Below, in pieces: positions 1 through 8,931 of a stretch of DNA of 40,277 bases. The translations under genes were made by a program, and so were the position numbers. Every line of letters begins with the position of its first letter. The first letter of the stretch is position 1. Location of the stretch: contig JAEOTO010000041.1 of the NCBI GenBank assembly GCA_016839805.1, forward strand, positions 1 to 40,277, written 5' to 3'. The notes below the pieces were generated by a model that searched no databases, was not told the DNA's origin, and saw only the letters and a list, made by a program, of their open reading frames with translations. This DNA comes from Candidatus Hermodarchaeota archaeon. GTDB lineage: Archaea; Asgardarchaeota; Hermodarchaeia; Hermodarchaeales; Hermodarchaeaceae.

Positions 1-1607
1 ACTACTGAGTTGGCGAAGTGTTGGGTGCCGAGGACGGTGGCGTTGGCGAAGTTGGTGAGGGTGATGGGGGGGCCGGTGAGGGGGGTGGTGATGGGGGTGC
101 CGAGGCCGGCGGGGGTGGGGCCGAGGGTGCGGGGGCGGGGGTGGGCGGCCCAGATCCACCACCAGTACCATCCGGGAACATGGTAGTGGTCATAGCGTTT
201 GATGCGTTTGTCGTAATCAGGGGTGAGGAGGAGCCATTCGGCGTAGTCGTCGAGGGCGTTGGCTTGGGCTTTCGGTGTGGAGGCGAGGTCGATTTGTTTC
301 CAGGCCTTGTCGATCATGCGGGTGTAGTAGACGCGGGTGTCGGTGCGCGAATAGCCTTCGAGTTTGCGGGCCGTAGTTTTGATGAGGGTGTTGAGCATGG
401 TTTTGATTTGGGCTTTGCCCAGGTTGTGGTGGGGAGTGATGGCTTTGAGGTAGAGGCGTTCGTAGTAGTGGAGGCGGCCGCGTTTGCTGGCGGCTTTGGC
501 AATGGCCGCTTCGTTTTTGTGGAAGGTGGGTTTGCGGGGGTTGCTGGGGCGCTGAATGGTGATAAGGCCCTTTTTGAGGAGGCCAAAGGTGATCATGGTG
601 AACACACGGTTTAGGGGCACTTCGTTGAGGACGGCGGCTTCGACGACGGTGAGACCGCGGCGGATGCCGAGGGCTTCGACTTTCACAGCGGGGGGGAGGT
701 AGCCCTGTTTGCCCAGCCGGAGACCGGTGCTGCGTGTGGTTCGGACTACACCCCAACAACAGGCACCAAAGAAGAAAATGGCGATAACCGCGATGATGAT
801 GAGGCCGCCGTATTCGTCCCAGAATTCGTTGAGGTTGAAGCCATTTCCGCCGTTGGTGGTGTAGTAGGTGGTGATGTAGGATTCGTCGTATGGAAAGCTG
901 ATGCCTTGGAGAAAGGGTTGGGGGGTGTGCGACCCATAGGTCCAGACATAGACGAGGCTGTTGGCGCCATAGTAGTAGTCGGTGGGGGGGTCGTGGTGGT
1001 AGAAGGCAAGGGTCCCATTGAAGAAGGTGTTGGGAAAGTGCAGGTGCATGCCCAGCCACTCGGTGCTGCGACAGTAACCAGGATCAAAGTAGGTGGGGAT
1101 GAATTCGTAGCCAACATAACCCTCATGGGCTGTGTCGAGGTAGACCATGACGGGTTGATTGCCCCAGACAATGAGGGTGCCTTCTTCGCTATTCCCTGGG
1201 CGAAGCGCTGAAGGCACATAAATTTCAACGCCAATCGCAATGACCGATGATGGCGCAATATCTGTCAGCTCCACATAGGGGGCACCTTCGAGTGACCAAT
1301 AGGCTGTGACGCTGGCTAAATTATAATGTTCGTTGGGAAATCCAATATCGATGTACTCGAATTCTGTGCCATAATTGCGAAAGGTGATGGAGTAGTTGAT
1401 GAAGACGGAGGCATCCATTTGAGGATAGACATGCACGGTTTCATTGAGGACTTCAAAATCATAGTTAAGGGGGCTAGCACGATTTGCGGTAAGCGGAAGT
1501 TCAGAAGGTTCAATATTCTGAGATACAGACACGAGGAACAAGGGAACCGTGAAGACTAAGAGTAGGCAACAGGCGAATCCCAATGGAAGTAATCTTATAC
1601 GCGGCAC
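1..1607 (-). CDS. Predicted signal-peptide, single-pass membrane protein (partial, runs off left edge)
   Basis: An open frame of about 535 codons runs from a GTG at 1607 past the left edge. It starts with a few basic residues and a long hydrophobic stretch (PRIRLLPLGFACC, then LLLVFTVPLFLVSV), which looks like a signal peptide. An outside domain of about 235 residues follows, rich in Tyr, Asn and Thr. A transmembrane helix (LIIIAVIAIFFFGACC) lies near residues 268-288, and a basic cytosolic domain follows. The segment GLTVVEAAVLNEVPLNRV then FTMITFGLLKKGLITI resembles a winged helix and recalls DUF2207-like membrane proteins; I hold that only loosely. Past about residue 140 the codons become almost all C-ending. 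The stop of the upstream zinc-ribbon gene is 14 nt away, so the two are probably co-transcribed. TTG at 1613 is an alternative start. Confidence 0.75.
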   Translation of the reverse strand, partial: MPRIRLLPLGFACCLLLVFTVPLFLVSVSQNIEPSELPLTANRASPLNYDFEVLNETVHVYPQMDASVFINYSITFRNYGTEFEYIDIGFPNEHYNLASVTAYWSLEGAPYVELTDIAPSSVIAIGVEIYVPSALRPGNSEEGTLIVWGNQPVMVYLDTAHEGYVGYEFIPTYFDPGYCRSTEWLGMHLHFPNTFFNGTLAFYHHDPPTDYYYGANSLVYVWTYGSHTPQPFLQGISFPYDESYITTYYTTNGGNGFNLNEFWDEYGGLIIIAVIAIFFFGACCWGVVRTTRSTGLRLGKQGYLPPAVKVEALGIRRGLTVVEAAVLNEVPLNRVFTMITFGLLKKGLITIQRPSNPRKPTFHKNEAAIAKAASKRGRLHYYERLYLKAITPHHNLGKAQIKTMLNTLIKTTARKLEGYSRTDTRVYYTRMIDKAWKQIDLASTPKAQANALDDYAEWLLLTPDYDKRIKRYDHYHVPGWYWWWIWAAHPRPRTLGPTPAGLGTPITTPLTGPPITLTNFANATVLGTQHFANSV

Positions 1608-1621
1608 AGCCAAGGCACATC

Positions 1622-1993
1622 CTATTCTTGAGGGTTTTCTTCCGAAGTTGTTATATTAATATCATTCAAGAGTTTTTGGGCGCTTTCAATATCTGCCCTG
1701 ATAAGTTCATCGATGACCTCTTCAGTGATGTCTTCATTAGTCGCTTCGATGATGACACGTCCCCAATATCCACATTTGGGACACCGATATTTGGGTGGGG
1801 TGATGCCCATGGCACCTCCTATGTCATACCAGGTTTCTCGGCTCCGGAGGGCGGGGGATTTGCATTGGGGACAAATGCGAATGGTGATGATTTTTCCTTC
1901 CTTCTTGAGGTCACCAAGTACTTGCATAAGTTGTTTAATGATCTCATCACTAGAAAGTGCATTAGAAGGTGAGGTTGATGAGTTGGGGGCCAT
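1622..1993 (-). CDS. Small zinc-ribbon protein
   Basis: This is a 123-residue soluble protein. Two Cys pairs, CPQC near residue 41 and CPKC near residue 70, are spaced like a single zinc ribbon with a 25-residue loop. An N-terminal helical segment (DEIIKQLMQVLGDLKKEGK) and an acidic helical C-terminus flank the ribbon. I do not recognise a specific family. It lies between another zinc-ribbon membrane protein and the large membrane protein, all on the minus strand, which suggests one transcription unit. A DNA-, RNA- or protein-binding role is possible but not shown. Confidence 0.7.
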   Translation of the reverse strand: MAPNSSTSPSNALSSDEIIKQLMQVLGDLKKEGKIITIRICPQCKSPALRSRETWYDIGGAMGITPPKYRCPKCGYWGRVIIEATNEDITEEVIDELIRADIESAQKLLNDINITTSEENPQE

Positions 1994-2089
1994 TGATATA
2001 TTCAGCTCAATTAGGGTCCTCGAGGAAGGGAATTGAAGGGTCTTGATGAAGCTAGATAAGGACAGGCTTTTTTGCTTTGCGGCAGTGGC

Positions 2090-2473
2090 TCACCATTTGA
2101 CGTCTTCGACGAGTTGGGAGACTGTATTACAGAATGGACAAGTTAGAGTGATGGCACCGGTCCCGCGATCATAGGCAATATCATCGCGGCTGGGGGTTCC
2201 TCCGCATTTGGGGCAGGTGACTTGAGAGACATCGAAGTCACGGGGAAGATCGATATGGGCTTCGACGACGACGCGTTGTGGTTCACGTTGTCCGAAATAA
2301 CCCAAGATAATAGCAATAATGATGGATACTCCTGTCGCGCCAAATAGCATGATAGCCGTCATTTGGTTTGCAGCAATGTTACCTTCTGTTGCGATCATAA
2401 ACATGAAGCCGAAGAAGCCTGCTATAATAGCAATGATGGCAAAGAGAATAGCAATGCAGGTATAAGCTCTCAT
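2090..2473 (-). CDS. Membrane protein with C-terminal zinc ribbon
   Basis: This is a 127-residue protein. Two hydrophobic helices fill residues 4-30 and 38-62, followed by a short linker (GQREPQRVVVEAHIDLP). A cytosolic zinc ribbon has CPKC near residue 86 and CPFC near residue 112. The plan, two helices plus a ribbon, is common among uncharacterised archaeal membrane proteins. It is the first gene of the minus-strand trio ending at the left edge. It is divergent from the hexulose-phosphate synthase, about 120 nt away. Function unknown. Confidence 0.7.
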   Translation of the reverse strand: MRAYTCIAILFAIIAIIAGFFGFMFMIATEGNIAANQMTAIMLFGATGVSIIIAIILGYFGQREPQRVVVEAHIDLPRDFDVSQVTCPKCGGTPSRDDIAYDRGTGAITLTCPFCNTVSQLVEDVKW

Positions 2474-2591
2474 ATGAAACCGTTTAGAAGTTTACACCTT
2501 TTATCCTTTCGTGTTCATTTCTGCTCCTTTTAAGAACGGGAAGAGGTGGTTTTTTAGGCAGTTGTGTAGGGGTGAGTATGGGTGTTGTAGA

Positions 2592-3254
2592 ATGCCTCGG
2601 TTGCAAGTTGCGTTGGACTTTGAGAAGCTTGATAAAGCCCTTGAGATCGCAGGACAGGTTGCACCCTATGTTGATATTATGGAGGCAGGAACCCCATTAA
2701 TTAAAGCGGAGGGAATGGAAGCGGTTAAAGCCCTCAAAAAAGCACATCCAAAGAAGTTGGTTTGCGCAGATTTGAAGACCGCAGATGCGGGATATTTAGA
2801 GGTTAGAATGGCAGCACAGGCTTCAGCAGATATTGTGACCGTTTTAGCTGATGCCTATAATGAGACACTAATTGGCGCCTTAAAAGCGGCTCATGAGTTT
2901 CAAGTTGAAGTTATGGCAGATTTAATCGTATCACGAATTCCTATAAGCAGATTAGCGGACATTATAGGACTCGCATATAAAGGCACGGAGATTCACTATG
3001 CCTGTGTGCATAGTGGGTTGGATCGGCGAGCGACACGTCGTGGCCCATTATTAGAATTGGATTCAGTATCGCGTTTACGTGGACATCCCCGGCTTGCTGT
3101 GGCCGGAGGGATTCGTGTAGCAGATTTAGCCCATATTTTGGACTATCCTGTGGATATCATAATTGCTGGCGGTGGAATTTCTAAATCAAAGAATCCAGCT
3201 CGTTCTGCAAAAGCGTTTCATCAGGCTATACAGAAGCTTTCTAAGAAAAAGTGA
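2592..3254 (+). CDS. hps: 3-hexulose-6-phosphate synthase (OMP decarboxylase superfamily)
   Basis: In archaea this enzyme interconverts ribulose 5-phosphate plus formaldehyde with hexulose 6-phosphate, usually to make pentose phosphates or to fix formaldehyde. The 220-residue protein begins MPRLQVALDFEKLDKALEI. It has the early YVDIMEAGTPLIKAEGM segment typical of HPS and the metal/phosphate signature DLKTADAG (D-x-K-x-x-D). The C-terminal phosphate-binding loops VAGGI and IIAGGGISKS complete the single TIM barrel. I chose ATG 2592 because the family starts there; the frame stays open 27 codons upstream without homology-like sequence. No PHI isomerase partner is adjacent or fused. Keto-gulonate-phosphate decarboxylase is the main alternative. 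Confidence 0.88.
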   Translation: MPRLQVALDFEKLDKALEIAGQVAPYVDIMEAGTPLIKAEGMEAVKALKKAHPKKLVCADLKTADAGYLEVRMAAQASADIVTVLADAYNETLIGALKAAHEFQVEVMADLIVSRIPISRLADIIGLAYKGTEIHYACVHSGLDRRATRRGPLLELDSVSRLRGHPRLAVAGGIRVADLAHILDYPVDIIIAGGGISKSKNPARSAKAFHQAIQKLSKKK

Positions 3255-3275
3255 TCGTAGCCTTCTTGAAGCTTA

Positions 3276-5015
3276 TTACTTGTCATCAATCCATGCGAAT
3301 TTGCGTTGTAGCGTTTTGGGATAGAAGTCTTTCCAATCATAGTCGATTTGGTGTCCCCAGTCCCGGTAGATGCGGGGATCAATATAGGATTTAAGGCTAG
3401 TGCCAAGATTCCATGTACGTGTTTTTTTAGCGATATCGATTTGCGCGTTGAGTTTATCTTTCGCTTCACGTGCACGGCTCAACCGTTGTTTGGCTGTGTC
3501 AACACTCTTTCGCGCCGAAGCAACTGAGGATGTATAAGGGCGGTTTTTTCCACGTGGAATCGGTTTGCCCTGTTGTTGTAACTGATTAAGCTTAGCTTTT
3601 TGTTTACTAACGAGCTCCTTTAGCCGATTTTGTCGTTTCTCGAGATTATCTTTGGCTTTGGCGATTCGTTCATTTGCCCGTCGTTGACGTTCTCGGAAGC
3701 GTTGCATGCGGTTTGACCACCCTTTGGGAGCTTGTTTGGTATGATTGCAGACTATGGCCGCTTGGAGGTTGGCTCGTTTAGCTTGGTTTTTCTTCACCCA
3801 ATTTGGATCCGCAACATTTACCTTGGCACGACTCAGATATTTGCGGACGGTGCTGCTAGCGTGATACGTTCGAAAAACTTTCGCAGTTAGTCCCGGCATG
3901 ATTTCATTAAGATAAGCGTTTACATTGCGGCTGCGGACATTTGGAAATATTTGTGGACGGTCCCGGCTTGGGTGGCTTCGACCCTGTTGGTTGCTCCTTC
4001 GGGGGGTCTGGGCATTGTCAATGAGGTGTCGTAATTCTTCGACTACATCAGGGGGCAACTTCACCGTTTTATGCCAGGGTACCGAATCCTTGCCTAAAAA
4101 CCTGAATTCAACTTCTCCATTCTCTTTGATGGTAACATGTTCGGGTCTAAGCGTTGTAGCGCCGACTGTGTCGGCTTCATCCGGATCCTTTTCATCGCCC
4201 ACCCGTAGACTCAGTACATCAATTAGATAGCAGGCTGTGGCAATCTGTCGGCGCCGAGATTGTTTGGCTTGCATATCAGCATTTATTGCGCGACGAACTG
4301 AGCTAATGCGTTTAGCCATTTGCTGGGCGACTTCAAATTTTTGAGCTTCGCGATCCTGTTTAATGGATGCTGTATCGGAGACCCAGACATATTTCATTTT
4401 TCCAGAGAGTCGATCTTCCCATCGTGCCACCCATAGACTATCGGGTTGCCAGACCCGTCCTGCCCACTGACCGGGAGGCATTGGCGCATCAGGGCTCAAA
4501 TTCAATGTGATATCTTCTTCTCGAGGACCTGGTTTCCATCTACCACGTAGAGGATGTTTCCCTCGACCCATGAAGATACAGCTAGGTTCCGCTGTCCAAT
4601 TCGCAATTTCAACCCGTTCGTCATCAATGACTGCATATCCGTATTGTTTTCTCAACGCTTCTCGAAGTTCCTTCCGCTTAGTGGTTAAGGCTTTACGTTC
4701 CTCTTTGGTCAGCGCTTCTTTCTGCTGCTGTTCTTTTTCTCGACGGGTGATTCCTTGACGGAAGAACTCCTCTAAGTCTATCTCGTCAGGTTTTATGGCG
4801 GGTTTTACACCAAGTACTTTACTAAAATCTTTCAAGAAGTTACGGACAAAGATCCGATCTTCCCAGTATCCCAGGTGTCGTTTAGCAACAAAAGCCATGG
4901 CCATTTCCTCTTGAAGAGCATTTAGCACTAGCTCTTTGCCACGAACCGTGAGCACCATCTCAATTGGTGATGGTAGTTCGATGACACGTATGCCATTATG
5001 AACCAGCCGTTGCAT
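3276..5015 (-). CDS. top1: DNA topoisomerase IB, eukaryote-type
   Basis: This enzyme relaxes supercoils by nicking one strand through a 3'-phosphotyrosine. All landmarks of eukaryotic Top1 are present in 579 residues. The core opens with LVHNGIRVIELPSP and ends with RIFVRNFLKDF. It continues through LSLRVGDEKDPDEADTVG (the LALRAGNEK active-site Arg region), FLGKDSVPWHK (catalytic Lys region) and VFRTYHASSTV (Arg/His region). A long charged coiled-coil linker spans roughly residues 430-530. The C-terminal domain carries SYIDPRI with the nucleophile at about Tyr544 and ends KFAWIDDK. The eukaryotic N-terminal extension is missing, as expected for archaeal members. Known archaeal holders are Thaumarchaeota and relatives and some Asgard. 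It is convergent with hps, about 20 nt apart. Confidence 0.97.
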   Translation of the reverse strand: MQRLVHNGIRVIELPSPIEMVLTVRGKELVLNALQEEMAMAFVAKRHLGYWEDRIFVRNFLKDFSKVLGVKPAIKPDEIDLEEFFRQGITRREKEQQQKEALTKEERKALTTKRKELREALRKQYGYAVIDDERVEIANWTAEPSCIFMGRGKHPLRGRWKPGPREEDITLNLSPDAPMPPGQWAGRVWQPDSLWVARWEDRLSGKMKYVWVSDTASIKQDREAQKFEVAQQMAKRISSVRRAINADMQAKQSRRRQIATACYLIDVLSLRVGDEKDPDEADTVGATTLRPEHVTIKENGEVEFRFLGKDSVPWHKTVKLPPDVVEELRHLIDNAQTPRRSNQQGRSHPSRDRPQIFPNVRSRNVNAYLNEIMPGLTAKVFRTYHASSTVRKYLSRAKVNVADPNWVKKNQAKRANLQAAIVCNHTKQAPKGWSNRMQRFRERQRRANERIAKAKDNLEKRQNRLKELVSKQKAKLNQLQQQGKPIPRGKNRPYTSSVASARKSVDTAKQRLSRAREAKDKLNAQIDIAKKTRTWNLGTSLKSYIDPRIYRDWGHQIDYDWKDFYPKTLQRKFAWIDDK

Positions 5016-5189
5016 CTAGTAGGATCTCCGTTTACTCGTTTCTTGCGCCATCAATACAAAAGAGCATTTTAAGCCTTTGGGGGATACTATGAATTAAAAG
5101 ATTAATTGGGAAATATAGACTCCTAAGTGGAAAATTATGAATACCACTGATTTGAGGGGTTCGCCCTCTTTTTCTAATGATCGAGAGGA

Positions 5190-5606
5190 TTACTCTGTAG
5201 TTTCAACGCTCTTTGAAACATAGGGTTCAATAAGAGTGAATATCGCGTTCCCTAGGAGGCTTCCAGCTAGTCCGAGAAGACCACCGATGAGTACAATGAT
5301 TACGACTAGTATTTCGCCCATTCCGGTTAATCCTGCAATTGCACCGAAGAGTTCAAGGACAGCGATGCCACCAAAGGCAGCATGAATTCCGACGAGGATT
5401 CCCCAGGCAGTTAAACCTGCTAGAAATCCCATGATTGCCGCACGAGAGTAGCGAAGGGTAAAGAACCCGCCAATAGCTGCGGCAAGTAGGCAACCAGGCC
5501 AGCTCAAGAGATAGAGGAAGACCACTGTAAGGATCAGGGTTAGGAGAAAGGTTTTCACTATATTATGCTGCTTGAAGGCTTTAAAAATCCGATTTACTGC
5601 TGACAA
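5190..5606 (-). CDS. Small multi-pass membrane protein
   Basis: This is a 138-residue, very hydrophobic protein. After a short basic N-terminus (SAVNRIFKAFKQHN) it has about four helices, including FLLTLILTVVFLYLLSW and ILVVIIVLIGGLLGLAG, with Gly-rich turns. It starts 6 nt after the stop of the penicillin-acylase-family gene and is surely co-transcribed with it. I recognise no family. Helping export or anchoring of the neighbouring hydrolase is only a contextual guess. Confidence 0.7.
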   Translation of the reverse strand: MSAVNRIFKAFKQHNIVKTFLLTLILTVVFLYLLSWPGCLLAAAIGGFFTLRYSRAAIMGFLAGLTAWGILVGIHAAFGGIAVLELFGAIAGLTGMGEILVVIIVLIGGLLGLAGSLLGNAIFTLIEPYVSKSVETTE

Positions 5607-5612
5607 TTTGCA

Positions 5613-8165
5613 TCACCCCATGAGAACTAGAATGCTTTCCCGATCTGTGAGATCATTCATGTCGAAGTAGAGGTAATCAATGTGATAACCGCCCACAAGG
5701 AAAAGCTGGAAGAGTTGATCACTGTAATGCCGGGAGAGAGGATTCCCACTTTGACCACCCGGAATGACACTATGGGCATGTTCTGGATCATTGAAATCAA
5801 CGACTAACCGCTCACTGGGCCCTCCTTGAGAAGCACCATTTTCGCGTGCCCACATATTCACTCGAGAGGGATTCACCGTTACACCGCTTCCATCCGCTGG
5901 AAAAGGTCCATGTCCTAATGCATCACCAACTTGATGCGTGTATACGACGAAATGGAATTTATCCCAAGTCCATTGGCTAATACTAGAACCAACTTCGTCT
6001 TCCAGTGCAGTCACAGCGTCAGAAAGGGCTTTGATAATGATATCGTCACGGGTTTCAGTTGTTCCTGTGCTCGTATCGTTAAACCACTGTGAAGTGGGAT
6101 TGAACCGCGTTAAGTTCTCAAGGACTATGGGTGAGGGCCAAAGCATACTCCCACGAATAGTTGGATCATCGGGGTACTCGTCTGCGAAAACTTCTTCCCA
6201 GAAAAAGTCAAACCATGCCCGATAGATGGTGGGAGCTACCCATTCTTGAAGCATTGTATAATTCCATGTACGTAATTCATCAACAACAGCAGAAAGCATG
6301 GGATCACTAGTGACAGATGCAGAAGCGTTGTCAAACGCCCAGATAATATAAGGCACAAAGGCTTCAGCAGATGTATCTAGCACATCCAGTTGAAAGCGTT
6401 TCATGTCCTCTACAGTGATACTATCATCGTTGGCGATAAGATAGTTAATTCTACGTGCTCGGTATCCAGGTGCATACCCGGCGTGGATATAGTAGGGATA
6501 GGCTCCGGAACCTTGTTGGGCACAAAGCTGGTTAGCGCTAACTACATACCCGCGTGATGGGTTTAGTGAGAGGGGTAGATCTTCGAAAGCGATGAAGTCA
6601 ATCCATTCGCCTTCTCCAGCAGATCCGTTGTGAGGGAGTCGTCCCAATCCATTACCGTCTCGGATAGGCCAATGTCCCGTTGGGCGAATAGCGATGGTTC
6701 CGTGTACATCAGCATAGACAATGTTTTGGGAAATAGTCCACCAGAATCGCTGTCCTTCAATGAACTCATTATAATTGGTTGCCATGGCCATTTTATCGAG
6801 GGCAATCATTTCATAGCTGGGTTCAGCGCCAGTCCAACGTTGAGCTAGCGCGTAATCATGATAGGTGACCCCAACATCAGACAATACTGGTCCATGAACG
6901 GTGCGTCGAATAGTGTGAGGAATGACTGAACCATCCTTGACAGCAATATAGGTAGTTTCTACCTCGAAGTCCAGCCAGGTTCCATTATACATATACTGGT
7001 TAGGATTAGCTGGATTCACTTTGTAGTAGTACCAGTCGATGACATCAGCAGCTGTATTGGTAAAGCCCCAAGCTACATACTCAGTATGACCTGTAGCAAG
7101 TAGAGGAACTCCGGCAAGAGAAAACCCGTAGATGTTTCGGTGAGTATCAGCTGAAACCAAGTGAACTTGATACCATATGGAGGGTACGTCGCGGGAAAGG
7201 TGCATATCATTGCACAGAAGGGGTTTTCCAGTAGCAGACTTCGTGCTATTAACCGCCCAGTTGTTTGAGCCAATGATGTCATCTTGCCACTGAGTTAAAA
7301 CACCTTCTGGGTCAGGAAGATTGTCAATCCTTGAAAGGACGTCATCAATTGTAGCCTGTAATGATTCAGGAATTGCTATGCTAGGGAGATCAGGTGGGGG
7401 AACGTAGGTTTCTCCATATTCAGGGACGACCGGAATCTGGAGCGGAGAGTTGAGTGGGAACAGTTCCCAGGCTGAATCGTTACCAAGATTTGTAATGGTA
7501 TTGGCAAATTTGAGATCGTCGTTGCTCCATGATAGCGAAAAGTCCATTATACGCCCAATGGAGATGGAGTCTAACAGTGTCCATGGTTTGGGTTGATAAT
7601 TGAGGAGTTTAAATTCGAGAGGAAGATTCGTGCCTGCATGACCGATATACGAGTTGACTCCAAGAACGTAAGCTTCAAGATTCTGACGTAGGGTTACATT
7701 GTAGGTGTCTGTAAGGCTATTCATGGCATCTATCGATTGTTGAGCGGCCCGTTCCATGCCAAGGCTTCGTAGGTATATGTCGGTACTAACATAACTGGAC
7801 CCGAGGATTTCAGATAACATTCCACGAGCTTGTCGACGTTTCATATCCATTTGCCAAAGACGATCTTGGGCATGAATAAAACCAAAGGCAAAGTAGAGAT
7901 CTCTGTCATTTGTGGCGTAAATATGGGGAACTCCCCAGGAATCGCGAACAACGGTCACCGGTGCGGAAAGCTGACCCGGTGCATGTACTGTGGCATGGGG
8001 TGGATGATCAGCGTCTTGGTAAACCGTCCAAATTCCAGTAAATGGGTCAATGAGACCGCCGAGTGGTGGGATGATATCAAGAGGGACTGAAAGTACGACT
8101 GTCATGCTGACAACAAGTGAGATAGCGACTGCGAGTTTTCCTACTTTCTTTACATTGGAGGACAT
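5613..8165 (-). CDS. Penicillin acylase family (Ntn) hydrolase, exported
   Basis: Members cleave amide bonds of acylated compounds such as penicillins or N-acyl homoserine lactones after self-processing into two chains. The 850-residue length is normal. An N-terminal hydrophobic segment (LAVAISLVVSMTVVLSV) suggests export or anchoring. The alpha-chain signature VVRDSWGVPHIYATNDRDL then GFIHAQDRLWQMD is clear. The autocatalytic site is GSNNWAV, making Ser300 the predicted N-terminal nucleophile after cleavage at Gly299. Downstream LLCNDMHLSRDVPSIWYQ matches the oxyanion and substrate region. The HSVIPGGQSGNP segment near the C-terminus is also typical. The substrate cannot be told from sequence. 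It is the first gene of a two-gene unit with the small membrane protein. Confidence 0.93.
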   Translation of the reverse strand: MSSNVKKVGKLAVAISLVVSMTVVLSVPLDIIPPLGGLIDPFTGIWTVYQDADHPPHATVHAPGQLSAPVTVVRDSWGVPHIYATNDRDLYFAFGFIHAQDRLWQMDMKRRQARGMLSEILGSSYVSTDIYLRSLGMERAAQQSIDAMNSLTDTYNVTLRQNLEAYVLGVNSYIGHAGTNLPLEFKLLNYQPKPWTLLDSISIGRIMDFSLSWSNDDLKFANTITNLGNDSAWELFPLNSPLQIPVVPEYGETYVPPPDLPSIAIPESLQATIDDVLSRIDNLPDPEGVLTQWQDDIIGSNNWAVNSTKSATGKPLLCNDMHLSRDVPSIWYQVHLVSADTHRNIYGFSLAGVPLLATGHTEYVAWGFTNTAADVIDWYYYKVNPANPNQYMYNGTWLDFEVETTYIAVKDGSVIPHTIRRTVHGPVLSDVGVTYHDYALAQRWTGAEPSYEMIALDKMAMATNYNEFIEGQRFWWTISQNIVYADVHGTIAIRPTGHWPIRDGNGLGRLPHNGSAGEGEWIDFIAFEDLPLSLNPSRGYVVSANQLCAQQGSGAYPYYIHAGYAPGYRARRINYLIANDDSITVEDMKRFQLDVLDTSAEAFVPYIIWAFDNASASVTSDPMLSAVVDELRTWNYTMLQEWVAPTIYRAWFDFFWEEVFADEYPDDPTIRGSMLWPSPIVLENLTRFNPTSQWFNDTSTGTTETRDDIIIKALSDAVTALEDEVGSSISQWTWDKFHFVVYTHQVGDALGHGPFPADGSGVTVNPSRVNMWARENGASQGGPSERLVVDFNDPEHAHSVIPGGQSGNPLSRHYSDQLFQLFLVGGYHIDYLYFDMNDLTDRESILVLMG

Positions 8166-8250
8166 TTCAAATCCATCCTTTTGAAGTTCTATACTATTGG
8201 TGCTTCATCCTAAAAGCAATTAAGTTTCCAACTTTTGTTACACATACAGG

Positions 8251-8922
8251 ATGATTTGGCTCCTTTTATTGCTCCTTTTAGCCATTGGAATCATTCTCGG
8301 TATTCTAATTTTTATTATCGTAACTGAGGGGAGATATTTTGGAAAGGGGTTGATTCGCTGGGGGTATGATCGCCGATCGATTGCATTTGAAGTACGTAAT
8401 GACTGGCGGTTATGGGAAACCCTCATCAAACAACTCAAGATTGATTCAGTTGAGGAGCTCCTGGATTTAGGCACTCAAACAGGTCATTTGCCACGGCTAG
8501 TCGCAAGACACCGTGGATTTGAGGGACGGATTGTAGGGATTGACTGGTCTGAAGAGATGATTCAGGAAGCTCGTCGTCAATCACGATTAGAGGGAACTGC
8601 AGAGCGTATTGAGTTTCTTTGTCGTGATGTACAAGAACCCCTTCCCTTCGCTGATAACACATTCTCGCTAGTGACCTGTGTGACCGGCTTATTAAATGGG
8701 CTGAAACACCCCAGGATGTTGTTCAAGGAGATTCATCGTGTCCTCAGGATAAAGGGTCGAGTCATCTTTCGGTTTGATATGCAACCCCTACGACCCACAC
8801 CTATTCGAAATGCCGAATGGTTTACGAGCCGTTTAGAGCCACTAGGCTTTACGCATACTGAATCAAAACCCTGGACGCCAACACACACCATTCTTATTTT
8901 TCAATTACAGAATAAAGAATGA
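8251..8922 (+). CDS. Class I SAM-dependent methyltransferase, membrane-anchored
   Basis: This is a 223-residue protein. The first 25 residues form one hydrophobic helix (LLLLLLAIGIILGILIFII) that probably tethers it to the membrane. A methyltransferase-11-type fold follows: motif I LLDLGTQTGHLPRLV, the acidic strand end IVGIDWSEEMI, EFLCRDVQEPLPF and the post-motif EIHRVLRIKGRVIFRF. Motif I has Thr-Gln-Thr where E/D-x-G-x-G is usual, a mild deviation. The substrate is unknown; the family methylates quinones, lipids and small molecules. It is divergent from the acylase gene, with 85 nt between starts. Confidence 0.8.
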   Translation: MIWLLLLLLLAIGIILGILIFIIVTEGRYFGKGLIRWGYDRRSIAFEVRNDWRLWETLIKQLKIDSVEELLDLGTQTGHLPRLVARHRGFEGRIVGIDWSEEMIQEARRQSRLEGTAERIEFLCRDVQEPLPFADNTFSLVTCVTGLLNGLKHPRMLFKEIHRVLRIKGRVIFRFDMQPLRPTPIRNAEWFTSRLEPLGFTHTESKPWTPTHTILIFQLQNKE

Positions 8923-8931
8923 TCCTGGATT

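Noticed and set aside
18..614. Plus-strand Gly/Glu-rich open frame at the left edge
   Set aside because: It is the antisense of the C-rich codons of the minus-strand membrane protein; the minus frame has signal peptide, membrane helix and normal residue use.
217..1059. Minus-strand His/Pro/Arg-rich open frames (also 314-586 and 746-1258)
   Set aside because: They are shadow frames of the same gene, low in complexity and without a start context; the frame from 1607 is continuous through all of them.
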